Positions 1-10,896 are shown, counted from the stretch's first letter. The stretch: DNA of 64,000 bases from Nocardioides humi (GCF_006494775.1 NZ_CP041146.1:5760501-5824500); one strand, 5' to 3'. Numbers and translations are program-made. Notes: generated by a model not told the origin, from the sequence alone.

Positions 1-887
1 GGCCGCTCGATGGTGCGCAACATGGCCATCGCCCGCGACCTGGGCTACCTCAAGGTGCCGCCGGGCGTCATGGTCGAGGCCAAGGAGCTCGCCGACCTCG
101 CCCCGAGCGGCAGGTGCTGATCTCCACCGGCTCGCAGGGCGAGCCGCTCAGCGCTCTCGCCCGGATCGCGCAGCGCAACCACAACTTCGTGCACCTCGAG
201 GAGGGCGACACCGTCATCCTCGCCTCGAGCCTGATCCCGGGCAACGAGAACGCCGTCTACCGCGTCATCAACGGCCTGGCCCGGCTCGGCGCCCACGTCG
301 TCCACAAGGGCAACGCGCTGGTCCATGTCAGCGGGCACGCCAGCGCCGGCGAGCTGCTCTACTGCTACAACATCGTCAAGCCGCGCAACGTGCTGCCCGT
401 CCACGGCGAGGTGCGGCACATGCTCGCCAACGGCGACCTCGCCAAGGCCACCGGCGTCGAGAACGTCGTGTACGCCGAGGACGGCGTCGTGGTCGACCTG
501 GTCGACGGCGTCGCCTCCGTGGTCGGCAAGGTCGACTGCGGCTACGTCTTCGTCGACGGCCAGTCCGTCGGCGACGTCACCGAGTCCGAGCTCAAGGACC
601 GCCGGATCCTCGGCGAGGAGGGCTTCATCTCGGTCATCGTCGTCGTCGACTCCGTCGCCGGCAAGGTCTCCGCCGGCCCCGAGATCCACGCCCGCGGCCA
701 CGCCTGGGCCGACTCCGACTTCGAGTCGATCAAGCAGCCCATCGTCGACGCCGTCAACCGCTCGATCGACGAGGGCAGCACCGACACCTACCAGCTCCAG
801 CAGACCGTCCGCCGCACCATCGGCCGCTGGGTCAGCAACACCCACAAGCGCCGGCCGATGATCATTCCGGTGGTCGTCGAGGCCTGA
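1..887 (+). CDS. rnj: Ribonuclease J, C-terminal part (5' truncated, frameshifted)
   Basis: This is the 3' part of an RNase J gene that begins upstream of the window. RNase J is a cytoplasmic metallo-beta-lactamase/beta-CASP 5'-exo- and endoribonuclease for mRNA decay and rRNA maturation. Visible family landmarks are GRSMVRNMAIARDLGYL at the start, STGSQGEPLSALARIA, and the beta-CASP/C-terminal motif HVSGHASAGE followed by KPRNVLPVHGE. The C-terminal domain ends RRPMIIPVVVEA. The reading frame breaks near 101-107. One missing G (CCCCG[G]AG) would restore LADLAPERQVLISTGSQ, so the break is probably a sequencing error and the downstream GTG at 114 is not a true start. Its place upstream of ftsK is the conserved actinobacterial order. 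Confidence 0.93.
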   Translation, partial: PLDGAQHGHRPRPGLPQGAAGRHGRGQGARRPRPERQVLISTGSQGEPLSALARIAQRNHNFVHLEEGDTVILASSLIPGNENAVYRVINGLARLGAHVVHKGNALVHVSGHASAGELLYCYNIVKPRNVLPVHGEVRHMLANGDLAKATGVENVVYAEDGVVVDLVDGVASVVGKVDCGYVFVDGQSVGDVTESELKDRRILGEEGFISVIVVVDSVAGKVSAGPEIHARGHAWADSDFESIKQPIVDAVNRSIDEGSTDTYQLQQTVRRTIGRWVSNTHKRRPMIIPVVVEA

Positions 888-897
888 TCCGGCGGCT

Positions 898-993
898 GCA
901 TGAATCCCCGGATATCCGGGGATTCATGCACTTAGTGGGGGTTGCAACCCCTGACAAGCGTATGGATCCCCGGATATCCGGGGATCCATACGC
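898..993. repeat. Palindromic repeat, family 1, intergenic copy (three hairpins)
   Basis: Three dyads sit back to back between the converging rnj and M4 protease genes. Hairpin one (898-929) has arms GCATGAATCCCCGGA and TCCGGGGATTCATGC around TA. The middle part (930-960) is centred on GGGGTTGCAACCCC and ends CTGACAAGCG. The last (958-993) has 17-nt arms built on the same CCCCGGA-TA-TCCGGGG core. A second copy with the same two cores lies inside hutF at 40664-40730. The position between convergent stops would let it act as a bidirectional terminator, but the length and repetition resemble a REP/BIME-type element. Confidence 0.85.
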
Positions 994-1006
994 CTGTGGA
1001 TAGCCG

Positions 1007-4000
1007 CTACTGCTTGCCCTTCAACTTGATCTTGACCTTGGCGGTGAACGGCGCGACCTGGGCGTCACCGGGGTAGCTCACGGTCGCCTTGACCTTGCGC
1101 TTGCCCTTCTTCCACAGCTTCTTGAGCTGCTTCTTGGCCTTGATCTTCACCACCCCGTTGACAGCGGTGCCGGTGTAGGTCTTGCCCTTGATCTTGACCG
1201 TGACCGGACCGGACGGCATCACGCCGTCGGCCGTCGTGATCTTGATCGTGACCTTGCCCTTCTTGGCCTTGGCCGCGGGGGAGACGGTGGCGGTGCCCGG
1301 GGCGGGCGGGGTCACGACGGACGCGGTGCAGACGCTGAGCGCCACGTTGTCGATGTACCAGCCGTCGATGCCGTTGCAGCCGTCCATGCCGAAGTCGAAC
1401 CGGAACTGGACGGTGTCGCCGGCGGCGGCGACCTTCTGGAGGTCGATCACCGAGGAGCCCCACGAGCCGGTCGGTACGCCGCCGTCGGTGCCCGTGAACG
1501 CGGCCTCGCCCGCCATCGGGTTGGTGTTGCCGCCGCCGAGGGAGGTCAGCTCGCTGCCGGGGGCGTTGTACAGCCAGGCGTCCTCGGGCACCAGCTCGAA
1601 GTCGCCGCCGTTGACGCTGACCTTGACGTTGCCGCCGTCCCAGCCGACCTCGGACGCCACGTAGTGGTCGAAGGAGAGGCGCGGCAGCTGGCCGTTCGGG
1701 ACGGTCAGCTCGGGTGTGGCGAGGCCGACCCGCGAGGAGTAGTCGTCGTCGCCGAGCGCGCAGTCGCCGAACCGGCCGGCGTCGCCCTTGTCGTTGAAGT
1801 ACAGGACGTTCGGCCCGCCCGCGTGATCGGCGCCGCCCTCGGAGACGATCGGCAGCTCGGCGGTGACGGAGGCGTCGAAGTGCTGCGACCCGCCGCCGTC
1901 CTCGCCGAAGTCGGCGTACTCGACGTCCTGGGTCCACCCGTCGGGCAGCCCGGACTCGAAGCCCTCCGACCACAGCGTCGTGGTGGTCGTGCCCTGGCCG
2001 CAGCCGATCGTGCCGGCGGCGAACATGAGCTGGAAGTTGCACTGCACCGGGTCGACCCGCAGCTCGGTCGCCTCGGCGGCAGCGGCCACCGCGGCGCAGT
2101 CGTCCTCGGTGATCGCGTCCATCGCGCCGGCGTCGTCCTCGCCACCCCGGTGGGGCTGGAGCCGACGGTGAGATTCTTCAGCGTCGTGACACCCGTGAGG
2201 TCCGTGCAGGACTGCTCCAGGCCGTCGGCCAGCTCGGCGAATCCCGACGTGGGGGTGAGGTAGTTCGTCTGGGTGTGCCAGAAGATGTTCGCCGCCTTGT
2301 CGAGGCCGATGCCCTCGACGGTCACGTCGTTGTAGGCGCCGCCGTCGACGAGCAGCGCGTAGGTGTGGTTGACCACGCCGGAGTTGGTGTGGACGCCGCC
2401 GTTGTCGCCGGTGTCGCAGTAGTACTCCTCGTCGCTGACCTTGGCCGGGTCGCCGTAGCAGTTCGGGTTCCACATGTCGCGGATCGCGCCGCCGAACGCC
2501 GAGTCGTCCTCGCCGGAGAGCCAGCGGTAGCTGTCGTCCCGCGGGTCGGTCGCCGCGTCGTCCAGGGTGACGGTCAGCGGGGTGCCGGCCGCCTCCTTGA
2601 TCCGGGTCCCGTCCGCCTGGGTGACCATGGCGCCGTACAGCTCCGAGTCACCGGCCACCGAGACCAGCCCGGCGGCGTTGTTGCCGAAGATGATGCCCAC
2701 GGCACCGGCGTCCTCGGCGTTGGCCATCTTGTCGGCGAACGGGCAGGTGCCGCGGTCGACGAACACGAAGTTGCCGTCGATCTCGGCGGCGTTGTCGAAC
2801 GGGGAGCAGCCGTCGGTCGTGCTCGGGCCGGCCTCGTCGGCCGCGTCCGTGCCGATGACCAGGTCGCCCTCGACGTGGTCGATGATCGGGCCGAACGACG
2901 CGGGCGCGGCGGTGCAGGTGCCGACCGGGTCGCTGATCACGACGGCGATGTCGCCGCGGGTGCCCTTCGAGCACTGCCCGTCGGTGCGGTGCGTCTCCTC
3001 GTCGGGGTCGTTGTACCGGTCGTTGAGCATGTCGACGGTCTCGCCCCAGATGTCGGAGTACGCCTCGTTCATCGCGCCCGGCTGCCACTGGTAGAGCAGG
3101 CCCGAGGTGTACTCGGTGTAGGCGTGTCCCCACTCGTGGGCGACGGTGTCGTCGGAGGAGACGCCGGAGCAGTAGTTCGTCGAGGTGCCGTTCCAGTTGG
3201 CGTTCGGGCAGGCGATGTTCGGGTCGTTGTTGACCGTGATCATCGTCGCGCCCTCACCGTCGTAGGAGTCGCGGCCGAAGGTGTTCATGAAGAGCCAGTA
3301 CGCCTCGCCGGTGCCCTGGACCTCGCTCTGCTGGTCCTCGTCGAGGTCGCCCGGGAAGTCGTCGCCCTCGACCCACACCGGGTCCTCTCCGATGGACTCC
3401 TCGTGCAGCTCGCGGTCGAGCGCGTGGGCGATCATCGAGTAGCGGTTGACGGGCTTGCCGGTGATCGCGTCGAGGACGGTGGTCTCGCGCACCTGCCTGC
3501 CGTCGGTCACCTCGACGACCCAGGCGAGCAGGTTGCGTCCCTCGACGCCCTGGATCGCGCCCATCCGGTAGATCATCAGGTCGGCCTTGGTCGCCGTCAG
3601 GCTGCTCGCCTTCGGCTTGTCGGCCGCGTCCTCGCCGGCGCCGGCGGGCGCCTCGCTGGCGAGCTCGATCGCCTTGGCGGTGGCCGCGTCCTGGCCGATC
3701 CGCGGGCTGACGTCCACGTCGATCTCCGGGGCGACGTAGCCCGAGACCGAGGTGAGGTCGCCCTGGTTGTCGACGTGGGCGCGCAGCTTCGCGCCGAAGA
3801 CCGGCACGCCCTGGTGCGACTGGGTGAAGTCGACGGTGTAGCCGGCCGGCGTCCGGGTGACCGCCGACTGCTCCAGCTCGGCGGCGGTGGCGCCGAACGC
3901 ACGGGCGTACTTGTCGACGTACCCGCTCGCCTTGGCCGCGGCCGCGTTCGCCGACTTCGCGGCCTTGCCCGACGGGAACAGGTCATCGGTCGCGCTGATG

Positions 4001-4191
4001 AAGGCGACCGTGTCGGTGGCCGGGGACGTCGTCACCGCGACGCTCCCGTCCGCCTCGTTGCGCATCTGCTGGACGACCGAGGGATCCTTCGGTGCCGCCT
4101 CGATCGGCGCGGACGGGATCACGACCAGCGCCGCGCCGACCAGCGAGAGGCCGACACCCTTCCGCAGGGTGCCGGGAAGGTTGAGTCTCAC
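1007..4191 (-). CDS. Secreted thermolysin-like (M4) metalloprotease with PA insert and Ig-like tail (frameshifted)
   Basis: Secreted zinc endopeptidase. GTG start at 4191 with a GGAGGA ribosome site; signal peptide about 1-32 ending AAPKD. The FTP/PepSY-type propeptide covers roughly 60-250. The catalytic domain holds HEWGH (about 351-355), the third zinc ligand in NEAYSDIWGE about 24 residues later, and the acid/base region GGVHTNSGVVNH (about 600). A protease-associated (PA) domain is inserted within the catalytic domain at about 417-533. After it come a jelly-roll-like domain (LWSEGFESGLPDGW onward) and a lysine-rich Ig-like C-terminal domain. The frame breaks near 2145-2155 in a CCCC/GGGG context. 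One added G joins LTVGSSPTG to GEDDAGAMD, so I read one gene of about 1,061 residues. It interrupts the usual rnj-ftsK adjacency. Confidence 0.88.
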
Positions 4192-4265
4192 GAGATGTAC
4201 TCCTCCGAGATGTGAAGTGCCGTCGGTGAGGGCCGAGTGTCGCTCGCTCCAGGCACGTTCTCGGC

Positions 4266-4271
4266 ACCCTA
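4266..4271 (-). promoter_or_regulatory. Candidate -10 box for the M4 protease gene
   Basis: Read on the minus strand the hexamer is TAGGGT, the same type of -10 found before several other genes here. It would give a leader of about 70 nt ending in the ribosome site before the GTG at 4191. No clear -35 was recognised. Confidence 0.4.
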
Positions 4272-4388
4272 GAGCGCAGGAATGCGGCGGGTCCAGAGGT
4301 GCGGCGGAAAGTGTCCTTTACCTTCGTCGCCGGGCCGGAGAACATCCGGGTCCCAGCCGCCGCGCTGCCGACGGGTCGACGGCAGGTC

Positions 4389-4452
4389 GAGCGCGTCTCC
4401 GGCGACGCGAAAGGCAGCAAGCTGCCGGAGGTCGCCTCCCGCCGCGCTGCCG
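4389..4452. repeat. Palindromic repeat, family 2, intergenic copy
   Basis: About 64 bp that starts GAGCGCGTCTCCGGCG, contains the perfect hairpin GGCAGC-AA-GCTGCC, and ends CGCCTCCCGCCGCGCTGCCG. The outer ends AGCGCG and CGCGCT are complementary. A second copy with identical ends and an identical central hairpin lies at 30508-30574 inside the nrtR reading frame. The rest of the 316-bp gap 4192-4507 holds only the two divergent promoters. Confidence 0.75.
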
Positions 4453-4494
4453 ACACACCCGCGTGTGGTGCGTGTGACTGGAGTGACGATCGCC

Positions 4495-4500
4495 TAGGTT
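4495..4500 (+). promoter_or_regulatory. Leaderless-type -10 box of ftsK
   Basis: TAGGTT ends 7 nt before the ATG at 4508. Transcription starting the usual 6-8 nt downstream of a -10 would begin at the start codon, and no Shine-Dalgarno sequence is seen. The same spacing occurs at 32540, 43006, 54962, 61452 and 62413. Confidence 0.6.
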
Positions 4501-4507
4501 TGGTGTC

Positions 4508-7125
4508 ATGGCGACCCGTACGTCTTCCCCGCCGGGGTCGCGCAGCAGGACCAGCTCTTCCTCACGCTCGGGCGTGAAGAAGACAGCCAGCTCGCGCTCC
4601 CGGAGTACGACCACCAAGAAGCGCCCCGCGGCCAAGAAGTCCGCGGCCCGGCGACCGGCCCCGCGCGCCGTGCGCAACGGCCCCGGGCCGGTGCTGCGCG
4701 TCTTCGCCGCCCTCGGCAGGGGAGTGGTCGCCCTGTGGCTCGCGTTCGCCCACGGCATCGGCGCGGTCACCCGCGGCGTCGGCCACGGTGCCCGGGACAT
4801 CGCGCCCGAGCAGCGCCGCGACGGCTTCGGCCTGCTCCTCGTGGCGGTGTCGCTGATCGTCGCCGCCGCCGTCTGGTTCGAGGTGCCCGGCGGCGTCATG
4901 GACTTCACCCGGGCGGCCGTGTCCGGCACGGTCGGCAAGATCGGCTGGTTCGTGCCGCTGCTGGTGCTGCTCGCCGGCTGGCGGGTCATGCGCGACCCGG
5001 CCGGCAACGGCCCGGTCGGGCGCCAGGTGATCGGCTGGACCGCGTTCTCCTTCGGCCTGCTCGGCATCGTCCACATCGCCAACGGCAGCCCGGAGCCCGT
5101 GCAGGGCGACACGATGCCGCTGCGCGACGGCGGCGGAGCCGTCGGGTACGTCGTCTCGGCCCTGCTGCTCGACCTGCTCCGCGCGCCGGCGGTCGTCGTA
5201 CCGCTCCTGGCGCTGCTCGCCTTCTTCGGCGTCCTGGTCATCACCGCGACGCCGCTGTACCGCGTGCCCGACCGCCTGCGCGAGATCGGCGACCTGCTGC
5301 TGGGTCGCCACCACGCGGACGACGACGAGGCGACCCAGGCGATCGGCCTGGACGACACCTTCGAGCGGATGGGCGACCCGGCGTACGACAGCCCGGTGCT
5401 CGCCGAGCCCAAGAGGCGCCGGCGCAAGAAGGCCGAGGAGCCGAACCCGTCCGAGGAGTCGATGGAGCTGCTCGAGCCCATCGACGTCCCGCTCACCGAC
5501 GACGAGCCGGCCGAGCCGGTCGACCCGGAGGCGGGCTCCAACGCGCTGATCGCCCGGCGGCTGGCGCAGTCCGGCGCCGACGACGAGACCGGCGAGCTCG
5601 AGCCGCCGCCGCACGCCGACCTGCCGCAGCGCGTCGAGCAGCTCGCCCTGTCCGGCGACATCGTCTACTCGCTGCCCGACGCCTCCGCGCTCAAGCCGGG
5701 CGACCCGCACCGGGCCCGGTCCAAGGCCAGCGACGAGGTCGTGAGCCGGCTGCAGACCGTGCTCGACGAGTTCAACGTCGACGCCCAGGTCACCGGCTAC
5801 ACGCGGGGCCCGACGGTCACCCGGTACGAGATCGAGCTCGGCACCGGCGTCAAGGTCGAGAAGATCACCAACATCCAGAAGAACATCGCCTACGCGGTGG
5901 CCACCTCGGACGTGATGATCCTCAGCCCGATCCCGGGCAAGTCCGCCGTCGGCGTGGAGATCCCCAACACCGACAAGGAGATCGTCACCCTCGGCGACGT
6001 GCTGCGCTCGGGCGTCGCGCGCGGCGACCACCACCCGCTGGTGACCGGCCTCGGCAAGGACGTCGAGGGCGGCTTCGTGGTCGCGAACCTCGCCAAGATG
6101 CCGCACCTGCTGGTCGCGGGCGCGACCGGCTCCGGGAAGTCGAGCTTCATCAACTCGATGATCACCTCGGTTCTGATGCGCTCCACGCCCGACGAGGTCC
6201 GGATGATCATGGTCGACCCCAAGCGGGTGGAGCTGAACGCCTACGAGGGCGTCCCGCACCTGATCACGCCGATCATCACCAGCCCGAAGAAGGCCGCCGA
6301 GGCGCTCGAGTGGGTCTGCCGCGAGATGGACATGCGGTACGACGACCTCGCCAACTTCGGCTTCCGGCACATCAACGACTTCAACAAGGCCGTCCGCGAG
6401 GGGAGGGTCGAGGTCCCGCCGGGCAGCGAGCGCACGCTGTCGCCGTACCCGTACCTGCTGGTGATCGTCGACGAGCTCGCCGACCTGATGATGGTCGCCC
6501 CCGCGACGTCGAGAGCTCGATCGTGCGGATCACGCAGCTCGCCCGGGCCGCCGGTATCCACCTGGTGCTCGCCACGCAGCGGCCGTCCGTCGACGTCGTG
6601 ACCGGCCTGATCAAGGCCAACGTCCCGTCGCGGCTGGCGTTCGCCACGTCCAGCCTCGCCGACAGCCGGGTCATCCTCGACACCCCCGGCGCGGAGAAGC
6701 TGGTCGGCCAGGGCGACGGCCTGTTCCTGCCGATGGGCGCCTCGAAGCCGATCCGGGTCCAGGGCTCCTGGGTCAGCGAGCCGGAGATCCACCAGGTCGT
6801 CAAGCACTGCAAGACCCAGCTCGAGCCGGTCTACCGCGAGGACGTCACCGCGCCGGCGGCGTCCAACAAGGTCCTCGACGACGACATCGGCGACGACATG
6901 GACCTGGTCGTCCAGGCGATCGAGCTCGTGGTCTCCACCCAGTTCGGCTCCACGTCGATGCTGCAGCGCAAGCTCCGGGTCGGCTTCGCGAAGGCCGGCC
7001 GGCTGATGGACATCCTCGAGAGCCGGGGCGTCGTCGGCCCCAGCGAGGGGTCCAAGGCGCGCGACGTCCTGGTCAAGCCCGACGAGATCGACTCCGTGAT
7101 CGCGACCATCCAGGGGGAGGCATGA
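4508..7125 (+). CDS. ftsK: DNA translocase FtsK (frameshifted)
   Basis: Septal DNA pump that clears and aligns chromosome termini at division. The N-terminus is basic and Ser/Thr/Lys-rich (1-50). Several membrane segments follow (about 75-255), then an acidic linker (about 265-380), then the RecA-like motor with Walker [10 protein letters not shown] (about 538) and Walker [14 protein letters not shown]. The C-terminal winged-helix gamma domain ([22 protein letters not shown]) binds KOPS DNA. After ADLMMVAP the frame breaks in CCCCC at 6498-6502. One added C restores [22 protein letters not shown], as in the family, so the gene is read through to 7125 (about 872 residues). Its stop overlaps the next start by ATGA. 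Confidence 0.95.
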
Positions 7126-8720
7126 CCGAGAGCCCGGCGGAGCGTACCGAGCCCACCGAGCGGCGGATCGAGGTACGCCGCCATGTCGCCCTGTCCGCAT
7201 CGGTGGGCGGGTTCTCGGCCCTGCTCACCGTCGCCTTCGCGGTGCGCGCGTTCGGTGGCGGCACCACCCTCGACTGGGTGTCCTTCGGGGTGCTGGCGCT
7301 GATCACGATCGCGCACGCCGCGGCACTGGTCGACGGGCGGGCGCCGCTGCTCGTCGCCGACGACCAGGGCGTCCGGCTGCGCCAGGGCGCGCTCTGGCGG
7401 GGGATCGCCTGGCCGGAGATCGACTGCCTGGAGCACCTGCCCCGCCGCGGCCTCGTCCGCGACGGCCACATCCTCGTCGACGGGTACGACGACCAGCAGC
7501 TCGTCGTGCCCCTGACCCTCGCCACCCGGGTCGTCGGGGTCGAGTCGGGCTCGCTCAGCGACGTCCTGGCCGAGCTCGCCGACGGCCGCGCCGACGTGGT
7601 CGAGGTGGTGCCGGACATGGCCGAGGACGCCGCGGAGCGCGAGGAGTCGGTGCCGCAGCTCAGCGACCTGTACGCCGACGAGACCCCCGCCGAGCCCGAG
7701 GAGCGCCGGGGGATCGCGGCCCGCGTGGCCGCCGGGCTGTCGGGCGACGGGCCGGCGGGCGACGGCCATGACGCGTCCGACTTCGAGGACACCGGCGAGG
7801 TCGTGCTCGCCACCGACGACGAGAGCACCGACGAGATCGCCGCGGTGACGGAGGACCCCGACGTCGCCGACGAGTCGCCCGCGCCGGAGCGCCCGACCGT
7901 GCTCGCCGCGCGGGTCGAGCTGGACCGGCCGACCCTGGTGCGCGCGCCGGTCGCCGACGATGCCGCGTCCGTCACCGTCGTACTCGACGACCTGGCCGTG
8001 CAGCCCGCCGCGCAGCCGGTGATCGGCCCCGAGCTGACCGCCGCGCGCGACCGGCTCCGCCTCACGATCGACCAGCTCTCCGAGCGCACCCGGATCCGCC
8101 CCCACGTCATCGAGGCGATCGAGGTCGACGACTTCGCACCGTGCGGCGGCGACTTCTACGCCCGCGGGCACCTGCGCACCCTCGCGCGGGTGCTCGGCAT
8201 CGACGCGGGACCGCTCGTGGCGTCGTACGACGAGACGTACGCCGACGCGCCGGTCGACCCCCGCCGCGTGTTCGAGTCCGAGCTGGCGACCGGAGCGGGG
8301 GGCTCGATCCGCAGCACCCGCGGCGGCCGGAACTGGTCGGTGCTCATCGCGGCCGTGATGGGCGCGGTGCTGGTGTGGTCGGTCGCACGCCTGGTGATGG
8401 GCGGGCCCGCTCCCGTCGGCGACACCCCGGTGCTCAACCAGAGCGGCGGGATCTCGAAGGCCGCCGCGGCCAAGGGCGACCCGGTCGAGCTCACCCTGAC
8501 CGCGGCGGGCGGTGGCGCGCAGCTGGTGATCCGCGACGCCGCCGGCGAGATCGTGTTCGACGGCGACCTGGCCTTCGGCCAGACCTCGGAGCTGAAGGTC
8601 GTGCCCCCGGTGCGGATCTGGAGCTCGGACGGCTCGGTGACCTACGCCATCGGCGGCAAGAAGGCCCAGGCGCTGGGCGAGACCGGCGCCGAGGTCTCCA
8701 AGACCCTGGTCGCTCGCTGA
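7122..8720 (+). CDS. RodZ-like membrane protein with Xre-type helix-turn-helix and DUF4115
   Basis: Probably a RodZ-like cytoskeletal/regulatory membrane protein. The N-terminal 110 residues hold two membrane segments followed by a PH-like stretch ([19 protein letters not shown]). A long acidic linker follows (about 150-290). The HTH_25 domain covers about 305-380 ([39 protein letters not shown]). A single transmembrane segment lies at about 405-425 ([20 protein letters not shown]), then a DUF4115-type C-terminal domain that ends at the stop. The start overlaps ftsK by ATGA, so the two are translationally coupled. The extra N-terminal membrane/PH-like part is not found in classical RodZ. The exact function is inferred from domain order only. 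Confidence 0.75.
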   Translation: MTESPAERTEPTERRIEVRRHVALSASVGGFSALLTVAFAVRAFGGGTTLDWVSFGVLALITIAHAAALVDGRAPLLVADDQGVRLRQGALWRGIAWPEIDCLEHLPRRGLVRDGHILVDGYDDQQLVVPLTLATRVVGVESGSLSDVLAELADGRADVVEVVPDMAEDAAEREESVPQLSDLYADETPAEPEERRGIAARVAAGLSGDGPAGDGHDASDFEDTGEVVLATDDESTDEIAAVTEDPDVADESPAPERPTVLAARVELDRPTLVRAPVADDAASVTVVLDDLAVQPAAQPVIGPELTAARDRLRLTIDQLSERTRIRPHVIEAIEVDDFAPCGGDFYARGHLRTLARVLGIDAGPLVASYDETYADAPVDPRRVFESELATGAGGSIRSTRGGRNWSVLIAAVMGAVLVWSVARLVMGGPAPVGDTPVLNQSGGISKAAAAKGDPVELTLTAAGGGAQLVIRDAAGEIVFDGDLAFGQTSELKVVPPVRIWSSDGSVTYAIGGKKAQALGETGAEVSKTLVAR

Positions 8721-8726
8721 CGAATC

Positions 8727-8748
8727 CCGGCGCGGGCCCTCGCGCCGG
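8727..8748. terminator. GC hairpin before rimO
   Basis: Perfect 8-bp stem CCGGCGCG / CGCGCCGG with a 6-nt loop, in the short gap between the RodZ-like gene and rimO. It is followed at once by TATCCT (8749-8754), a possible -10 for rimO. There is no U-tract, so terminator activity is only suggested. Confidence 0.45.
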
Positions 8749-8763
8749 TATCCTCGACCGGAC

Positions 8764-10203
8764 ATGACCAGCACACCCACGAACCCCGTCTCGGTCGCGC
8801 TGCTCACCCTCGGGTGCGCCCGCAACGACGTCGACTCCGAGGAGCTGGCCGGCCGGCTCGCCGCCGACGGCTTCACCCTCGTCGACGACCCCGAGAGCGC
8901 CGACACGGTCGTGGTCAACACCTGTGGCTTCGTCGACGCCGCCAAGAAGGACTCGATCGACACGCTGCTCGCGGCCGCCGACCTCAAGGAGTCCGGCCGG
9001 CCGCAGGCCGTCGTGGCCGTGGGCTGCCTGGCCGAGCGGTACGGCGAGGAGCTGGCCGACTCGCTGCCCGAGGCCGACGCGGTGCTGGGCTTCGACGACT
9101 ACCAGGACATCTCCGGTCGGCTGCGCTCGATCCTCGCCGGCGAGCGGCCGCACCCGCACACGCCGCGGGACCGGCGCCTGCTGCTCCCGATCAGCCCCGC
9201 CGAGCGGCAGGCGGTCGTCGAGGCGCCCGCCGACGTGGACGTCGCGATCCCCGGCCGCTCCGCCGTCCGGCGCCGGCTCGACGGCGGGCCGATGGCGCCG
9301 CTCAAGCTGGCCAGCGGCTGCGATCGGCGCTGCACGTTCTGCGCGATCCCGATGTTCCGCGGCTCGTTCGTCAGCCGCCGGCCCTCCGACGTGCTGCAGG
9401 AGGCGGCCTGGCTGGCCGGGCAGGGCGTGAAGGAGCTCTTCCTCGTCTCGGAGAACTCCACCTCCTACGGCAAGGACCTCGGCGACCTCGGCCTGCTCGA
9501 GACCCTGCTGCCCGAGCTCACCGCGGTCGAGGGCATCGAGCGGGTCCGGGTCTCCTACCTGCAGCCCGCCGAGACCCGCCCCGGACTGGTCCGGGCGATC
9601 GCGACCACGCCCGGCGTGGCGCCGTACTTCGACCTGTCGTTCCAGCACGCCAGCGCGACCGTGCTGCGCCGGATGCGCCGCTTCGGCGACCCGGAGAGCT
9701 TCCTCGGCCTGCTGTCGCAGGTGCGTGCGCTCGCGCCCGAGGCGGGTGTGCGCTCCAATGTCATCGTCGGGTTCCCGGGGGAGACCGAGGAGGAGTTCCA
9801 GACGCTGTGCGACTTCCTCGTCGCCGCGCGGATGGACGTCACCGGCGTGTTCGGGTACTCCGACGAGGACGGCACCGAGGCCGCCAGGCTCGACGGCAAG
9901 CTCGACGAGGACGAGATCCACGCCCGGGTGCAGCACCTCGACGACCTGGTCTCCGAGCTGACCTCCGAGCGCGCCGAGGAGCGGATCGGCTCCGTGGTCG
10001 AGGTGCTGGTCGAGGAGCTCGACCCCGACGGCACCGGCGACGGCACGGTCGAGGGCCGCGCCGCCCAGCAGGGGCCTGAGGTCGACGGCACCACCCGGGT
10101 GCTCGGCGTACCCGATGTGCGCGTCGGCGACCTGGTGCGCGCCGTCGTCGTCGCGTCCGACGGCGTCGACCTGATCGCCGAACCGGCAGGAGGACGGTCA
10201 TGA
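8764..10203 (+). CDS. rimO: Ribosomal protein S12 methylthiotransferase RimO
   Basis: Radical-SAM enzyme that adds a methylthio group to the conserved Asp of ribosomal protein S12 in the cytoplasm. The MTTase N-terminal domain starts [18 protein letters not shown] and shows the conserved NTCGF and VGCLAERY cysteines. These, with TLGCARN, provide the first 4Fe-4S cluster. The radical-SAM CxxxCxxC motif is [22 protein letters not shown] domain forms the last 70 residues. Length (479 residues) and motif order fit RimO rather than MiaB, which usually has a longer N-terminus. The stop overlaps the pgsA start (ATGA). Confidence 0.95.
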   Translation: MTSTPTNPVSVALLTLGCARNDVDSEELAGRLAADGFTLVDDPESADTVVVNTCGFVDAAKKDSIDTLLAAADLKESGRPQAVVAVGCLAERYGEELADSLPEADAVLGFDDYQDISGRLRSILAGERPHPHTPRDRRLLLPISPAERQAVVEAPADVDVAIPGRSAVRRRLDGGPMAPLKLASGCDRRCTFCAIPMFRGSFVSRRPSDVLQEAAWLAGQGVKELFLVSENSTSYGKDLGDLGLLETLLPELTAVEGIERVRVSYLQPAETRPGLVRAIATTPGVAPYFDLSFQHASATVLRRMRRFGDPESFLGLLSQVRALAPEAGVRSNVIVGFPGETEEEFQTLCDFLVAARMDVTGVFGYSDEDGTEAARLDGKLDEDEIHARVQHLDDLVSELTSERAEERIGSVVEVLVEELDPDGTGDGTVEGRAAQQGPEVDGTTRVLGVPDVRVGDLVRAVVVASDGVDLIAEPAGGRS

Positions 10204-10850
10204 GCGAGACCAGCACGGGGGAGACCCCGGCGGCGGCCACGCCGAGCAACTGGAACCTCCCCAACGCGCTGACGACCCTGCGGATCGTCCTGGTCCCCTT
10301 CTACGGCTGGGCGCTGCTGTACGACGGCGGCGACTCGATCACCTGGCGCACCGTCGCCTGGGGCATCTTCTTCGTCGCCATGGTCACCGACAAGGTCGAC
10401 GGCGACATCGCCCGCGCCCGCAACCTGATCACCGACTTCGGCAAGATCGCCGACCCGATCGCGGACAAGGCGATCACCGGCATGGCCTTCATCGGGCTGT
10501 CGATCATCATGGACACCTGGTGGATGTGGACGATCACGGTCGTGGTGCTGGTCCGCGAGTGGGCGGTCACCCTGCTCCGGCTCTCGGTGCTCAAGTCCGT
10601 GGTGATCGCCGCCGCCCAGAGCGGCAAGTGGAAGACCGTCGCCCAGGCCCTCGCCCTCGGCCTGCTCAGCCTGCCGCTGCTCGAGGTCGGGGACGAGGTC
10701 GGCTGGCTCGACGTCCCCGGCCAGATCACCTGGGGCGTCGCGATCGTGCTGCTGCTGGTCGCCTTCGTGCTGACGATCTGGTCCGGCTACGAGTTCTTCC
10801 GCGACGTGTGGCGCCAGCGGCACAGCATCCGCAGCACGCCGGCCGCCTGA
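10200..10850 (+). CDS. pgsA: CDP-diacylglycerol-glycerol-3-phosphate phosphatidyltransferase
   Basis: Integral membrane enzyme that makes phosphatidylglycerophosphate, the committed step to phosphatidylglycerol and cardiolipin. The CDP-alcohol phosphotransferase signature is seen as [20 protein letters not shown] followed by ADPIADK, giving the D-x2-DG-x2-AR-x8-G-x3-D-x3-D pattern. Five or six hydrophobic segments span the 216 residues. In related genomes pgsA is normally followed directly by cinA. Here about 8 kb of secreted nuclease genes separate them. Confidence 0.93.
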   Translation: MSETSTGETPAAATPSNWNLPNALTTLRIVLVPFYGWALLYDGGDSITWRTVAWGIFFVAMVTDKVDGDIARARNLITDFGKIADPIADKAITGMAFIGLSIIMDTWWMWTITVVVLVREWAVTLLRLSVLKSVVIAAAQSGKWKTVAQALALGLLSLPLLEVGDEVGWLDVPGQITWGVAIVLLLVAFVLTIWSGYEFFRDVWRQRHSIRSTPAA

Positions 10851-10896
10851 CGACCTCCTTCGCTACCGGCCGCAAGGGCAACACCTGACGGTACGA

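Noticed and set aside
114..887. RNase J gene starting with GTG at 114
   Set aside because: The upstream frame encodes the preceding conserved RNase J residues, and one missing base joins them. The GTG is internal.
6490..6600. Programmed frameshift in ftsK
   Set aside because: No slippery heptamer or downstream structure is evident, and the same one-base loss in G/C runs occurs in seven other places, which fits sequence error better.
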